Assembly (NCBI GenBank): GCA_039680175.1
Contig: JBDKTO010000091.1
Location: 1-64,000 of the forward strand
Length of the DNA: 64,000 bases
Origin: Veillonellales bacterium
Lineage (GTDB): Bacteria > Bacillota > Negativicutes > JAAYSF01
Direction: 5' to 3'
In this document: in pieces, positions 27,494 through 36,321 of the stretch
Layout of the letters: each line of letters opens with the position of its first letter
Numbering within the stretch: position 1 is the first letter of the stretch
Position numbers and translations under genes: made by a program
Notes under the pieces: model-generated
Told to the model about the DNA's origin: nothing
Databases searched by the model: none
What the model saw: only the letters and a program-made list of their open reading frames with translations

Positions 27494-28900
27494 ATGCGGT
27501 TAGAACATGATTTTTTAGGAGAAATGGAAGTTCCTGATGATGCGTATTACGGGGTGCAGACACTGCGTGCCATAGAAAATTTCAAGATCACACGCCAAAA
27601 GCTGGACCCAGAGTTCATCATTTCCATTGCTATGGTAAAAAAGGCGGCCGCCAAGGCCAATATGAGTACCGGACGGATGGATCAAACCATTGGAAAGGCT
27701 CTGGTTGCTGCGGCGGAAGAAGTAATCGGCGGCAAGCTGCAAGACCAATTTCTTGTCGACCCCATTCAGGGAGGCGCGGGTACCTCAGTCAACATGAACA
27801 TGAATGAAGTGCTGTCCAATCGTGCTTTGGAACTGCTGGGGGATAAAAAAGGCAATTATACCCATGTTTCACCTAATAATCACGCCAATATGGCTCAGTC
27901 AACCAATGATTCTTTTCCAACCGGCATCCGGGTTTGCGCCCTTCGCAAAGGCCGGATTCTGATTCAGGCATTACGCAATTTGGCGCAGGCTTTGGATGAA
28001 AAAGGCGTAGAGTTCAAAAAAGTCCTCAAAATGGGCCGCACCCATCTGCAGGACGCCGTGCCTATTACCATGGGACAAGAGTTTGCCGCTTATGCTTCAG
28101 CGGTTCGGCGGGGCGCCCAGCGTATTGAGGATGTTCTGGAGCATTTACACACCATCAACATGGGAGCGACTGCCGTGGGCACCGGTTTGAATGCGGAACC
28201 GGAGTATATCCGTGAAGTTGCCAGACAATTGTCGGAAATTACGCAGGAACCGTTTGCGACCGCCGATAATTTGGTGGATGCAACGAACAATACCGATCTG
28301 TTTGCCGAGGTATCGGCGGCGTTGAAGGTGACCGCCCTGGCATTGATTAAGATGGCCAATGATTTCCGCCTGATGGCGTCAGGTCCGCGCTGCGGCCTGA
28401 ATGAATTGGCTCTGCCGCCCCGTCAGCCGGGATCTTCAATTATGCCGGGAAAAGTAAATCCGGTTATTCCTGAAGTACTCGATCAGACCTGCTATCAGGT
28501 AATCGGCAATGATTTGGCCGTTACGCTGGGAGTTGAAAACGGGCAGTTGGAATTAAATGTCATGGAACCGGTAATCGCATTTAATCTGTTTAATTCGCTT
28601 ACTTATTTGACCAATGCCGTGAACACCTTCAATCAGCTCTGCGTGCAGAAAGTGCAGGCAAAAAAAGAACAATGCGACAGCTGGCTGGAAGGAAGCGTAG
28701 GCATTGTCACGGCTCTGCTGCCCCACATTGGCTATGAAAAATCATCCATGGTGGCCAAAGAAGCTTATAACAGCGGCCGGCCGGTACGGGAAATCATATT
28801 GAACCACAAACTGCTGACTAAAGAAGCGATGGATATTATCCTGTCGCCGGAAGAGATGACGAAGCCCGGCATTGCCGGAAAGCAATTGCTTACTAAATAA
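27494..28900 (+). CDS. aspA: Aspartate ammonia-lyase
   Basis: A 468-residue member of the aspartase/fumarase superfamily, with the signature loop GSSIMPGKVNP near residue 315, THLQDAVPITMGQE and TNDSFPTG. The N-terminus RLEHDFLGEMEVPDDAYYG is that of aspartases. It deaminates aspartate to fumarate and ammonium. It is second in an operon with an M20 amidohydrolase, suggesting liberation and then deamination of aspartate, with fumarate as possible electron acceptor. Confidence 0.93.
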   Translation: MRLEHDFLGEMEVPDDAYYGVQTLRAIENFKITRQKLDPEFIISIAMVKKAAAKANMSTGRMDQTIGKALVAAAEEVIGGKLQDQFLVDPIQGGAGTSVNMNMNEVLSNRALELLGDKKGNYTHVSPNNHANMAQSTNDSFPTGIRVCALRKGRILIQALRNLAQALDEKGVEFKKVLKMGRTHLQDAVPITMGQEFAAYASAVRRGAQRIEDVLEHLHTINMGATAVGTGLNAEPEYIREVARQLSEITQEPFATADNLVDATNNTDLFAEVSAALKVTALALIKMANDFRLMASGPRCGLNELALPPRQPGSSIMPGKVNPVIPEVLDQTCYQVIGNDLAVTLGVENGQLELNVMEPVIAFNLFNSLTYLTNAVNTFNQLCVQKVQAKKEQCDSWLEGSVGIVTALLPHIGYEKSSMVAKEAYNSGRPVREIILNHKLLTKEAMDIILSPEEMTKPGIAGKQLLTK

Positions 28901-28938
28901 TATGTAAATTAAATTGGAATACGAGCATCCCAAGATGC

Positions 28939-28980
28939 AAAGCCTCCTGCAGGACATTGTCCTTTGCGGAGGCTTTTTTT
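28939..28980 (+). terminator. Terminator after aspA
   Basis: Stem AAAGCCTCC/GGAGGCTTT with an inner AGGAC/GTCCT helix and a T7-8 tail. Confidence 0.88.
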
Positions 28981-28988
28981 TAGTACAC

Positions 28989-30296
28989 TCAATCCGAGTC
29001 ATTCTTTAAATTTTCACGCGAAGGTAAGATTACTGTAAAAATACTTCCCTTTCCTACTGCGCTTTGGACCTGTATGACCCCGCCGTGTGTCTCAACAATC
29101 CATTGGGCTATTGCCAGACCCAATCCCGTACCGCCGGCTGTCCGCGAACGAATTTTATCCACACGATAAAAACGTTTGAAAATTGCTGCCTGATATTCTG
29201 GGGCAATGCCAATGCCGGTATCTTGTACAATAATTTTCCATTCTTGATTTTTGCCGGCTGCTGATTCCAGTTTCACTTTTACTTCACCGTTCGTAGGGGT
29301 ATATTTGATGGCATTGTCGATAAGAATGAACAATAATTGACTAATTCTTGCGCGATCAGCATAAACCTCCAGCTGCTCCGGCGCCGCCAATGCCACTCGA
29401 ATGTTCTTCGCCTGTGCCAATGTCTGCAGTGAACGAATCACCGGCTCTGCGACTAATTTGATATCAAAATTCTCTTTTAATAGCTCAAGCACCCCTGCAT
29501 CGGCTCGAGCCAAGGTCAAGAGATCCGTTGTAATTTTAGACATTTTGCAAATTTCGTCTTTCATATCCTGAAGAACCTGGCGTGAAAAGGCGGAAATTTT
29601 ATTATCATCATCTCTTTGTACTGCATCTACCGATGCAAGCAACACACTCAACGGCGTCCGAAGTTCGTGCGAAGCATCTGCCACAAACTCTTTTTGCCGA
29701 AAAAAAGACTGATTAATGGGAATCATGGCCCGTCCTGCCATAAAATGGCCTGCCATGGAAGCGGTAAGTAAGCACAATAAACTTCCCATAATCAGTGCAA
29801 GCAGTACATTTTTTAAAACGTGATAATAGTCAGTAACATCTCTTCCCAGATAGGCCGTTCCTACCCACTGCGAGTCAAATCTAATTTGCCGCTGAATCAT
29901 CATAAAAACAGTCGTTTCCCCACCCGGCAGAGTAATCCAGTTTATATTAACTTTTCCTTCCGGAGTATCCCAGTGCTGGATTGCGTCGAAAACATAGTCT
30001 CTTTGTATGGCGCTTGCTTTTTCTTCATTTACCAAAACCCCATTGCTATCTAAAATATAACAAAAAATACTATTATGGATTGACTCATGTTCATCAAGAG
30101 TCAAACTACCCTTAAGCTTATAAATCGCTAATCGTTCGTCCAATTCTTCCTGTGATACCAACCGAATTTCCTGTTTCAGCTCATAGGCGATTGTCCAGAC
30201 TAATCCGGCAAAACTAACTGCTACAAAGGTTACGATCAGTACAAACATAATGATCGTATACAGCAATGTCAGACGGTTGCGGATTTTTTTAAACAT
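28989..30296 (-). CDS. OmpR-type sensor histidine kinase
   Basis: A 435-residue membrane kinase: TM1 at about residues 10-38, an extracytoplasmic sensor of about 120 residues, TM2, then HisKA with the phosphorylated His in FVADASHELRTPL and the HATPase domain (LIDNAIKYTP, DTGIGI, GGTGLGLAI). The ATG at 30296 overlaps the regulator stop by 8 bp; a longer start is unlikely. The signal is unknown. It is the second gene of a two-component operon. Confidence 0.92.
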   Translation of the reverse strand: MFKKIRNRLTLLYTIIMFVLIVTFVAVSFAGLVWTIAYELKQEIRLVSQEELDERLAIYKLKGSLTLDEHESIHNSIFCYILDSNGVLVNEEKASAIQRDYVFDAIQHWDTPEGKVNINWITLPGGETTVFMMIQRQIRFDSQWVGTAYLGRDVTDYYHVLKNVLLALIMGSLLCLLTASMAGHFMAGRAMIPINQSFFRQKEFVADASHELRTPLSVLLASVDAVQRDDDNKISAFSRQVLQDMKDEICKMSKITTDLLTLARADAGVLELLKENFDIKLVAEPVIRSLQTLAQAKNIRVALAAPEQLEVYADRARISQLLFILIDNAIKYTPTNGEVKVKLESAAGKNQEWKIIVQDTGIGIAPEYQAAIFKRFYRVDKIRSRTAGGTGLGLAIAQWIVETHGGVIQVQSAVGKGSIFTVILPSRENLKNDSD

Positions 30297-30969
30297 GAAG
30301 AACCTCCAGCTTATAGCCGATTCCCCTGACATTGTGGATGAGAACATTCTTACCGAGAAGGCCGATTTTTTTGCGGAGTAAGCGTATATAAGCTTCCAAA
30401 TTATTCGGCGTAACTTCTGTTTCTAACCCCCACACCCGATCCAACAATATCTCCCGTGACAGTACCCGGCCCATATTTTGGACTAAAAGCTCCAGCAATT
30501 GAAATTCCCGGGATGTTAATTGAATCTCCCGTTCTCCCTGACGGGCCGTGTGCGTGGCGCGATCAAGAATGAGATTGCCGGCCTGAATCATTTCTTCTTT
30601 AATCTGCAGTCCGCCCCGGCGGGACAAGGCGCGAATGCGCGCCATAAGCTCAGCGAATTCAAAGGGTTTAACTATATAATCATCTGCTCCGGTATCTAAC
30701 CCCAGTACACGATCTTCCAGGGCATCCCGCGCTGTTAACATGATAATCTTCCCCTGATATTCCTGTCGGCGTAAATAACCGCAAACATTAATACCGGATT
30801 CTCCCGGCATCATCCAATCCATGATGATTATATCATAAGGTGAATCCATCGCAGATTCAATAGCAGCATCTCCCCGCTGAACCCAATCCACTTGCATATT
30901 TTCCTTTTCAAGCATATGTGCAATCAGCCTGCCAAGTCTAACATCATCTTCAGCCAGAAGAATCCGCAT
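30289..30969 (-). CDS. OmpR-type response regulator
   Basis: A 226-residue regulator: receiver domain (MRILLAEDDVRLG; phosphoacceptor in IIIMDWMMPG; Lys in VKPFEFAEL) and winged-helix DNA-binding domain (LTSREFQLLELL, YIRLLRKKIG). The ATG at 30969 is chosen behind GGAGGGG. It is co-transcribed with the kinase that follows. Targets are not visible, but the GT39 gene next door is a candidate for envelope-stress control (inference). Confidence 0.92.
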   Translation of the reverse strand: MRILLAEDDVRLGRLIAHMLEKENMQVDWVQRGDAAIESAMDSPYDIIIMDWMMPGESGINVCGYLRRQEYQGKIIMLTARDALEDRVLGLDTGADDYIVKPFEFAELMARIRALSRRGGLQIKEEMIQAGNLILDRATHTARQGEREIQLTSREFQLLELLVQNMGRVLSREILLDRVWGLETEVTPNNLEAYIRLLRKKIGLLGKNVLIHNVRGIGYKLEVLHV

Positions 30970-31051
30970 CAGCATCCCCTCCAACTAGTATACACCGTCA
31001 GGGAGTGCATACTTGCTTCTATGCACATCATACCATAACCATACCGGAAAT

Positions 31052-32602
31052 TCATGGCTGAAGCAGCAATAGCTTGTCTTCCTGTTCGTTAACAATTACT
31101 AATTTAGTTTTATCTGCCGGAGCCAATTGATCATATTCTGTCTTTCTGATAACGTAATATGCATTTTGGTTATACTGCAGTGCATCTTTAAGTTGACTGA
31201 TATTATTAAGTTCCGTACCGGGAACATTAGTGTAGAACATAAACCCAGGATGATAAAATTTAGTTATATATACGGGAGCCTGTCCTTCATTATACTGTTC
31301 CATAAACTGACCGCTAAATTCACGTACAGAGAAGCTGGCTGCCGCTGCCGGAAATAAATTAGTCATTAAGACAACAGAAAACAATATCATGCCAGCTACC
31401 TTGGCTATTATGGCATTTTGATATTTCCCTTTGAGATTCATTCCCCAAACCGTTATCAGCATGACTAGAAAAGTAATACTTGTCAATCGTATGCCGGTCC
31501 GCATAGAGAAAGCGCTCTCTTTGGCCGTATACAGTAATGTTCCTTCCAGTAAAATCACCAGCAATGTTAGAATCTTTGCTGAAAGCAGAAAAGATTTTTG
31601 ATTCTTTTCCGACCAAATTTTATCAATATACCAGCCTGTAATTAAAGCTAAAGGAGGATACATCGGCAGAATATAAGAAATTAGTTTTGTTTGCGATACC
31701 GAAAAGAAGAGAAAAACCACTCCGGCCCAAATGCTTAAAAACAACAAAGCAGGCCGATTTGATTCGCAGCTTCGTGTGATTGCACGATATAAGGCCTGAA
31801 CCATAAACACGGACCAGGGGAAAAAGCCAAGAAACAGCACCGGAATATAATAGTACCATAACATTCCTGATGGATGCTCAGGCTGTAGGAAGCGGGTAAC
31901 ATTATGAAACCCTAAAAACGTGCTGATAAAATCCCAGCCGTGGTATTGATACATAATTGCATACCAGGGGAGGGCAACTGCCAAAAACAGCAGAGTGCCC
32001 GAAAAAAGCTTCATCTTCTTTACTTCCGCCAGCCTGCGGGTCGCCATGAGGTATATGAAGATAATAATTCCCGGAAAAACAATCCCGATGGGGCCTTTAG
32101 TTAACACGGCTAATGCGGCACAGCCGTAAAACAAATAGTACCGTTTTTTTAGAAATGCCAGCAATGATACCGCCATGAAAAAAGTTAACGTGATATCAGT
32201 AACCGCTGCTTTGGACAAATAAAAATATTCCAAGCTTGTCGTTAGCACTAAAGCAGCCAGCATTCCGGCACGATTGCCAAACAACCCCCGGCCCACAAGA
32301 TAAATCAGCACTGTTCCGGAAACGCCTAATAGGGCCGATGGAAATCTGGCGCCAAATTCACCGGCGCCGAACAGTTTAAATGCACCGGCAACCAGCCAAT
32401 AGTACATCGGCGGTTTATCATACCAAAAATCGTTATAAATTCTCGGCGAAATGTAATCGTTGAATTGGATCATTTCCCGGGCTGTCTCCGCATATACAGG
32501 CTCATCGGGGTCCAGGAGAGGAAGCTGTCCCAAATAGAAGAATGAAATAAAACCTGCCACACATAAAACTAATAGTAAAGATAAAGCATTCTTTGTTCCC
32601 AT
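31052..32602 (-). CDS. Glycosyltransferase family 39 (ArnT/PMT-like) membrane protein
   Basis: A 516-residue polytopic protein with about 12 membrane helices and the periplasmic-loop signature LDPDEPVYAETAREM typical of ArnT and PMT-type lipid-linked sugar transferases. These move a sugar from undecaprenyl phosphate to lipid A or protein at the outer face of the membrane. The ATG at 32602 follows GAGGGAGG. It lies next to an OmpR two-component operon, an arrangement common for inducible envelope modification. Substrate not determinable. Confidence 0.87.
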   Translation of the reverse strand: MGTKNALSLLLVLCVAGFISFFYLGQLPLLDPDEPVYAETAREMIQFNDYISPRIYNDFWYDKPPMYYWLVAGAFKLFGAGEFGARFPSALLGVSGTVLIYLVGRGLFGNRAGMLAALVLTTSLEYFYLSKAAVTDITLTFFMAVSLLAFLKKRYYLFYGCAALAVLTKGPIGIVFPGIIIFIYLMATRRLAEVKKMKLFSGTLLFLAVALPWYAIMYQYHGWDFISTFLGFHNVTRFLQPEHPSGMLWYYYIPVLFLGFFPWSVFMVQALYRAITRSCESNRPALLFLSIWAGVVFLFFSVSQTKLISYILPMYPPLALITGWYIDKIWSEKNQKSFLLSAKILTLLVILLEGTLLYTAKESAFSMRTGIRLTSITFLVMLITVWGMNLKGKYQNAIIAKVAGMILFSVVLMTNLFPAAAASFSVREFSGQFMEQYNEGQAPVYITKFYHPGFMFYTNVPGTELNNISQLKDALQYNQNAYYVIRKTEYDQLAPADKTKLVIVNEQEDKLLLLQP

Positions 32603-32733
32603 TGTGCCTCCCTCATACTTATGGAATAAGTATTCCGACATATTCTGGATGAATTTTGTTACATCGTCACTTTTCTTGATAACTGGTAATCTTTTTTAAT
32701 AAGTATAAGAGTGAATACTGAAAAAATGATGAA

Positions 32734-32777
32734 AAAAGCTCCTTCTAAATGCATATGCGCACTTTGAAGGAGCTTTT
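32734..32777 (-). terminator. Terminator of GNAT/PadR unit
   Basis: A 12-bp stem AAAAGCTCCTTC with its complement and a 20-nt loop; T4 on the minus side, 75 bp after the acetyltransferase stop. Confidence 0.75.
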
Positions 32778-32851
32778 CGAAATATCCTCTTTCAGGCTTT
32801 TTTGGGGGAATAAACTGTACCGGAGTCACAACATTCACATTAACTTAGTTT

Positions 32852-33304
32852 TTATTTCTTCTGCAAGCAGATTAATTCCGTAAAAGTCCAGTTGAGCTTT
32901 TTATAAAACGCCAACGCAGGACCATTGCCCCTGTCGGCAAGCAAATCCAACCGGGTTGCCCCCTGTTTTGCCGCCCATTGGGCAATTGATTTTAAAAGCT
33001 GTGCGCCGATTCCCCGCCCGCGATATTCTTCGGCAACAACAACATCTTCAATCATTGCTTTAAAACCTCCCTCGGCGGTGGAAACCAGCAATTGGGCCGA
33101 ACACATGCCCACTACTTTCCGGTTTATCTCGGCAGCCAGCACACAGCGGAACTTTTCTGCCTGAAGCATCATTTCCAGTCCGCAGCGTTGTCTTTCCCTA
33201 TCAACAGAAAAATCCGTCTCGATTGCAAACAATAATTGAAGCAGCTCTACCAGAGAATCAATGTCAGCCGGCAGTGCTTGACGAACGATCAATTTTGAAT
33301 TCAT
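32852..33304 (-). CDS. GNAT-family N-acetyltransferase
   Basis: A 150-residue acetyltransferase with the acetyl-CoA loop EYRGRGIGAQLL near residue 100 and the family's beta-alpha pattern ending FYKKLNWTFT. It transfers an acetyl group to an unknown amine. The ATG at 33304 follows GGAGGG. It is just downstream of a PadR regulator gene, so it may be under its control. Confidence 0.85.
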   Translation of the reverse strand: MNSKLIVRQALPADIDSLVELLQLLFAIETDFSVDRERQRCGLEMMLQAEKFRCVLAAEINRKVVGMCSAQLLVSTAEGGFKAMIEDVVVAEEYRGRGIGAQLLKSIAQWAAKQGATRLDLLADRGNGPALAFYKKLNWTFTELICLQKK

Positions 33305-33341
33305 CCGGAATCCCTCCGCTTGCTCGCGTTTGTTCTTCACC

Positions 33342-33719
33342 CTAGCTGTACTTGAACCGGATTGCACTTTTGACCGAAGTCAAAAACAGCCCCAGGGAAC
33401 GCTGATATTTTTCCAGCGTATTAGCCCAGTTTCCCAGGCATTCCATTCCCGCTGCCGTGATTCTATACAGCTTTTTGGCCGGCCCCGGATCCGATACATC
33501 CCAGGCGGCGGTCACCAACCCCCGCTGCTCCAAAAGGCGCAAACAGCGGTATACGCCGGAAGGGTCAGGCTTTTTCCCCTGCAGTATACATGTTTCCTGC
33601 AATTTTTGTACGAGGATATACCCATGAAAATTTTCTTTCGCTAAAATCATTAAAGCGGCAGGCTGAATCAATTTATCAAGATTGATTCCCATACAAGGAC
33701 ATTTTTTTATCGTTTCCAT
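33342..33719 (-). CDS. PadR-family transcriptional regulator
   Basis: A 125-residue winged-helix protein (MILAKENFHGYILVQKL, GVYRCLRLLEQRGLV, YRITAAGMECL) of the PadR family. An extra N-terminal CPCMG motif could bind metal or form a disulfide. PadR proteins repress neighbouring genes and respond to small ligands or antimicrobial stress. Stop codon TAG. It follows the SsuABC-like transporter genes by 25 bp, so it is probably co-transcribed with and may control them. Confidence 0.82.
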   Translation of the reverse strand: METIKKCPCMGINLDKLIQPAALMILAKENFHGYILVQKLQETCILQGKKPDPSGVYRCLRLLEQRGLVTAAWDVSDPGPAKKLYRITAAGMECLGNWANTLEKYQRSLGLFLTSVKSAIRFKYS

Positions 33720-33744
33720 CCACGAACCGCCTCCGAGTTATTTT

Positions 33745-34488
33745 TTACTGAAACTCCCGGTAAATTTCCTGCCTGATCCGTTGAAAAACGGCAGCAGAAC
33801 GCTGCCGGGGACGGGGAATATCCACTAAAATCTCCTTTTTTACTCGTCCGGGATGAGACGACAGAACCACTACCCGGGTTCCCAAATAAACGGCTTCTTC
33901 AATGTCATGAGTAACCAAAATAATCGTCATTTTTTCTTTTTCCCAAATCTTCAGAAATTCCTGCTGCAATTTTAAGCGGGTCAGAGCATCCAGCGCACCA
34001 AACGGTTCATCCAGAAGTAAAAGTTCGGGCCGGTTGACCAAAGCCCTGGCAATGGCGACCCTCTGCGCCATTCCGCCCGACAATTGTGCGGGATACGCTG
34101 TCTCGAAGCCGGTCAATCCCACCATCTGAAGCTGGCCGGCAATCCGTTCCGCCTTTTCTGCCGGCGTTCCCGTCTGCAGAGCAAACTCCATGTTCTCCTC
34201 GACGGTCAGCCAGGGAAGCAGCCGGTGCTCCTGAAATACGATCCCCCGCTCAAGACCGGCGCCGGTAATTTTTCTCCCGGCCAGCGCAACCGTTCCCTGA
34301 TAGTCGGTATCCAGTCCGCTGATAATCCGCAACAGCGTGCTTTTGCCGCAACCACTGGCACCGATAATGCTTACGAACTCATATTGTGACACACTGAGGG
34401 AAAGATCATCCAGAACCGTGAATCGGCGATCCTGATTTCGGTAAGCCTTAGAAAGATGGCTGATAACCAAATATTTTTGTTCACTCAT
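33745..34488 (-). CDS. ABC transporter ATPase, SsuB/TauB family
   Basis: A 247-residue nitrate/sulfonate/taurine-type ATPase: Walker A GASGCGKST, Q-loop FQEHRLLPWLTV, signature LSGGMAQRVAIARA, Walker B LLLDEPFGALD. The ATG at 34488 overlaps the permease stop (ATGA), which supports this start over the GTG at 34503. It energises the permease encoded upstream. Confidence 0.9.
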   Translation of the reverse strand: MSEQKYLVISHLSKAYRNQDRRFTVLDDLSLSVSQYEFVSIIGASGCGKSTLLRIISGLDTDYQGTVALAGRKITGAGLERGIVFQEHRLLPWLTVEENMEFALQTGTPAEKAERIAGQLQMVGLTGFETAYPAQLSGGMAQRVAIARALVNRPELLLLDEPFGALDALTRLKLQQEFLKIWEKEKMTIILVTHDIEEAVYLGTRVVVLSSHPGRVKKEILVDIPRPRQRSAAVFQRIRQEIYREFQ

Positions 34489-35297
34489 ACGCCGGTAAAG
34501 CACTCCTTCCAGCGAATCATTTTCCGTTCCGCTGCCCGCAGAATACTGTCCATTGCCTTGCCAACCACGCCGATCGCCAGCATGCCCACCAGCACCCGAT
34601 CAGTTTGCGCCAAAGCCCGGGCATCGGTCAGCATATAGCCGATCCCCTTCATTCCGGCAGACAGTTCCGCCGCCAGTACACACATCCAGGCATACCCGAG
34701 ACCGATGCGAAGTCCGGCGATAATAAACGGCAGCGAGCCGGGCAGAATAACTTTGGCGATAAATTTACCCCGGGGAACTTCCAGTACTTTCGCCAGCTCG
34801 ACAAACCGGTAATCCGTATGCCGGATTCCGTCCAGAACATTGATGAAAATCGGAAAAAAGGACCCCATGATAATAATAAAAATCTTAGACCCTTCCTCAA
34901 TGCCGAACCAGAGAATGGATAAGGGCAGCCAGGCGATGGGAGGAATAGGACGGAGAAACTGAATCATGCCATCCATCACGTCAAACAAAAAAGGGGAAAG
35001 GCCGAGGGCCATACCCAGCCCCACTCCCAAAACAGCGGCGAAAAAAAAGCCCTCTAACACTCTCACTATACTAGTTCCCAAATGGACGACAAGCTCGCCG
35101 CTGTTCAACATAACCCCAACAGCAGTCAGCACCTGGCAGGGCGACGGCAATAAAATCGGTTTTACCATGCCGCTGACGGTAATTCCCTGCCAGAAAGCGA
35201 CTACAACACAGGGTAATAGAAATTTTTTCCAGTTTTCCGGCAAAGTCAATCCTTTGTTTTTTACAGCAGCTGTCCGTTCCCCGGCAATTTGCGCCAT
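34485..35297 (-). CDS. ABC transporter permease, SsuC/TauC family
   Basis: A 270-residue membrane protein with six predicted helices and a binding-protein-dependent transport motif (EVPRGKFIAKVILPGSLPFIIAGLR region). It belongs to the nitrate/sulfonate/taurine group, which also includes transporters for thiamine precursors and other small organics. GGGAGGAAA precedes the ATG. Operon order: radical SAM, binding protein, permease, ATPase, PadR. Confidence 0.9.
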   Translation of the reverse strand: MAQIAGERTAAVKNKGLTLPENWKKFLLPCVVVAFWQGITVSGMVKPILLPSPCQVLTAVGVMLNSGELVVHLGTSIVRVLEGFFFAAVLGVGLGMALGLSPFLFDVMDGMIQFLRPIPPIAWLPLSILWFGIEEGSKIFIIIMGSFFPIFINVLDGIRHTDYRFVELAKVLEVPRGKFIAKVILPGSLPFIIAGLRIGLGYAWMCVLAAELSAGMKGIGYMLTDARALAQTDRVLVGMLAIGVVGKAMDSILRAAERKMIRWKECFTGV

Positions 35298-35333
35298 TTT
35301 GCTATTTCCTCCCTACCATGCTTACCGCAAGCA

Positions 35334-36320
35334 TTACTTTTTAAAGATAAAGCTGTCAACATCCACTCCGGTTTTAAGCAGGCCGTTGCTTTCCATAAAT
35401 TTTTCGGTGTCTTTCATATCCGCGACAAATTGGCCGGTAATCGTATCGTCATAATTAAATTTATTGACGATTGCAGCCAATTGGGTTTGCGGTATTTTCA
35501 TGTCTTCCAGCAATAATTGAATACTTTCATCCGGATGCTGCTGAAGGTACTCTTTCCCCCGCTGAAATGCTGTCAGCACGGCATCCACCGCTTCCGGATG
35601 ATGACTCAGCATCGCTTCGTCCGCCATCACAACCGCATAACCTTCATAAATACCGGTCCCATCGGCAATAACACGAATTTCACCAGTTTCTTCCATACGG
35701 GTAAGCAAAGGATCCCACATGACTCCTGCATCCACGTCGCCGCGGACTAATGCAGTAGATAAATCAGACATTGTCATATTCACAAACTGAATATCCTGCA
35801 TGGTCATACCCTCCTTTTCCACAAGCAAAGTCAACAATTTTTGACCGTAAGCAGCCTTCGTTGTCGCTACTTTTTTCCCTTTCAGATCGGCTGCTGTAGT
35901 AATGGAAGAATCTTTTTTCACAACCAATGCCAAAGCTTTCGGCGCTGCCGAAGCGATGGAGGCAATCCGGTAATTCGTTCCGGCGGAACGACCGATGAAA
36001 GCCGGAAAATCGCCCATAACTCCCATATCCAAATGACCGGCGGCAAAGGCCTCGCTCACCATCGGTCCTAAGCCAAAAGGCTGCCATTTCAACGTAAACC
36101 CAATTTTTTTCAATTCTTCGTCAATAAATCCTTTTTTATAGGCGATCCACATATGGGCATAATGCGGCAGCGGCACAATGCCAAGCCGTATTTCTTTTCC
36201 CCCGGATGTATCGCTTTTGTCCGGCTGCCTGCCGCAGCCTGCCACCAACAAAACAGTCATCAGAAAAAGCATCAGCACAATCCAGCCTGTCAGTCTGCGC
36301 AGCATCCGTTTCTTCAGCAC
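35334..36320 (-). CDS. SsuA/NMT1-type solute-binding lipoprotein
   Basis: A 328-residue binding protein. Signal peptide with lipobox LLVAGC (Cys near residue 29), then the NMT1/TauA fold (RLGIVPLPHYAHMWIAYKKGF; GHLDMGVMGDFPAF). It belongs to the group binding sulfonates, nitrate, taurine or thiamine-precursor pyrimidines. It starts with GTG at 36320 behind AGGGGG, with its upstream neighbour's stop just before. The link to a radical SAM enzyme suggests import of a precursor that the enzyme modifies (inference). Confidence 0.87.
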   Translation of the reverse strand: MLKKRMLRRLTGWIVLMLFLMTVLLVAGCGRQPDKSDTSGGKEIRLGIVPLPHYAHMWIAYKKGFIDEELKKIGFTLKWQPFGLGPMVSEAFAAGHLDMGVMGDFPAFIGRSAGTNYRIASIASAAPKALALVVKKDSSITTAADLKGKKVATTKAAYGQKLLTLLVEKEGMTMQDIQFVNMTMSDLSTALVRGDVDAGVMWDPLLTRMEETGEIRVIADGTGIYEGYAVVMADEAMLSHHPEAVDAVLTAFQRGKEYLQQHPDESIQLLLEDMKIPQTQLAAIVNKFNYDDTITGQFVADMKDTEKFMESNGLLKTGVDVDSFIFKK

Positions 36321-36321
36321 G

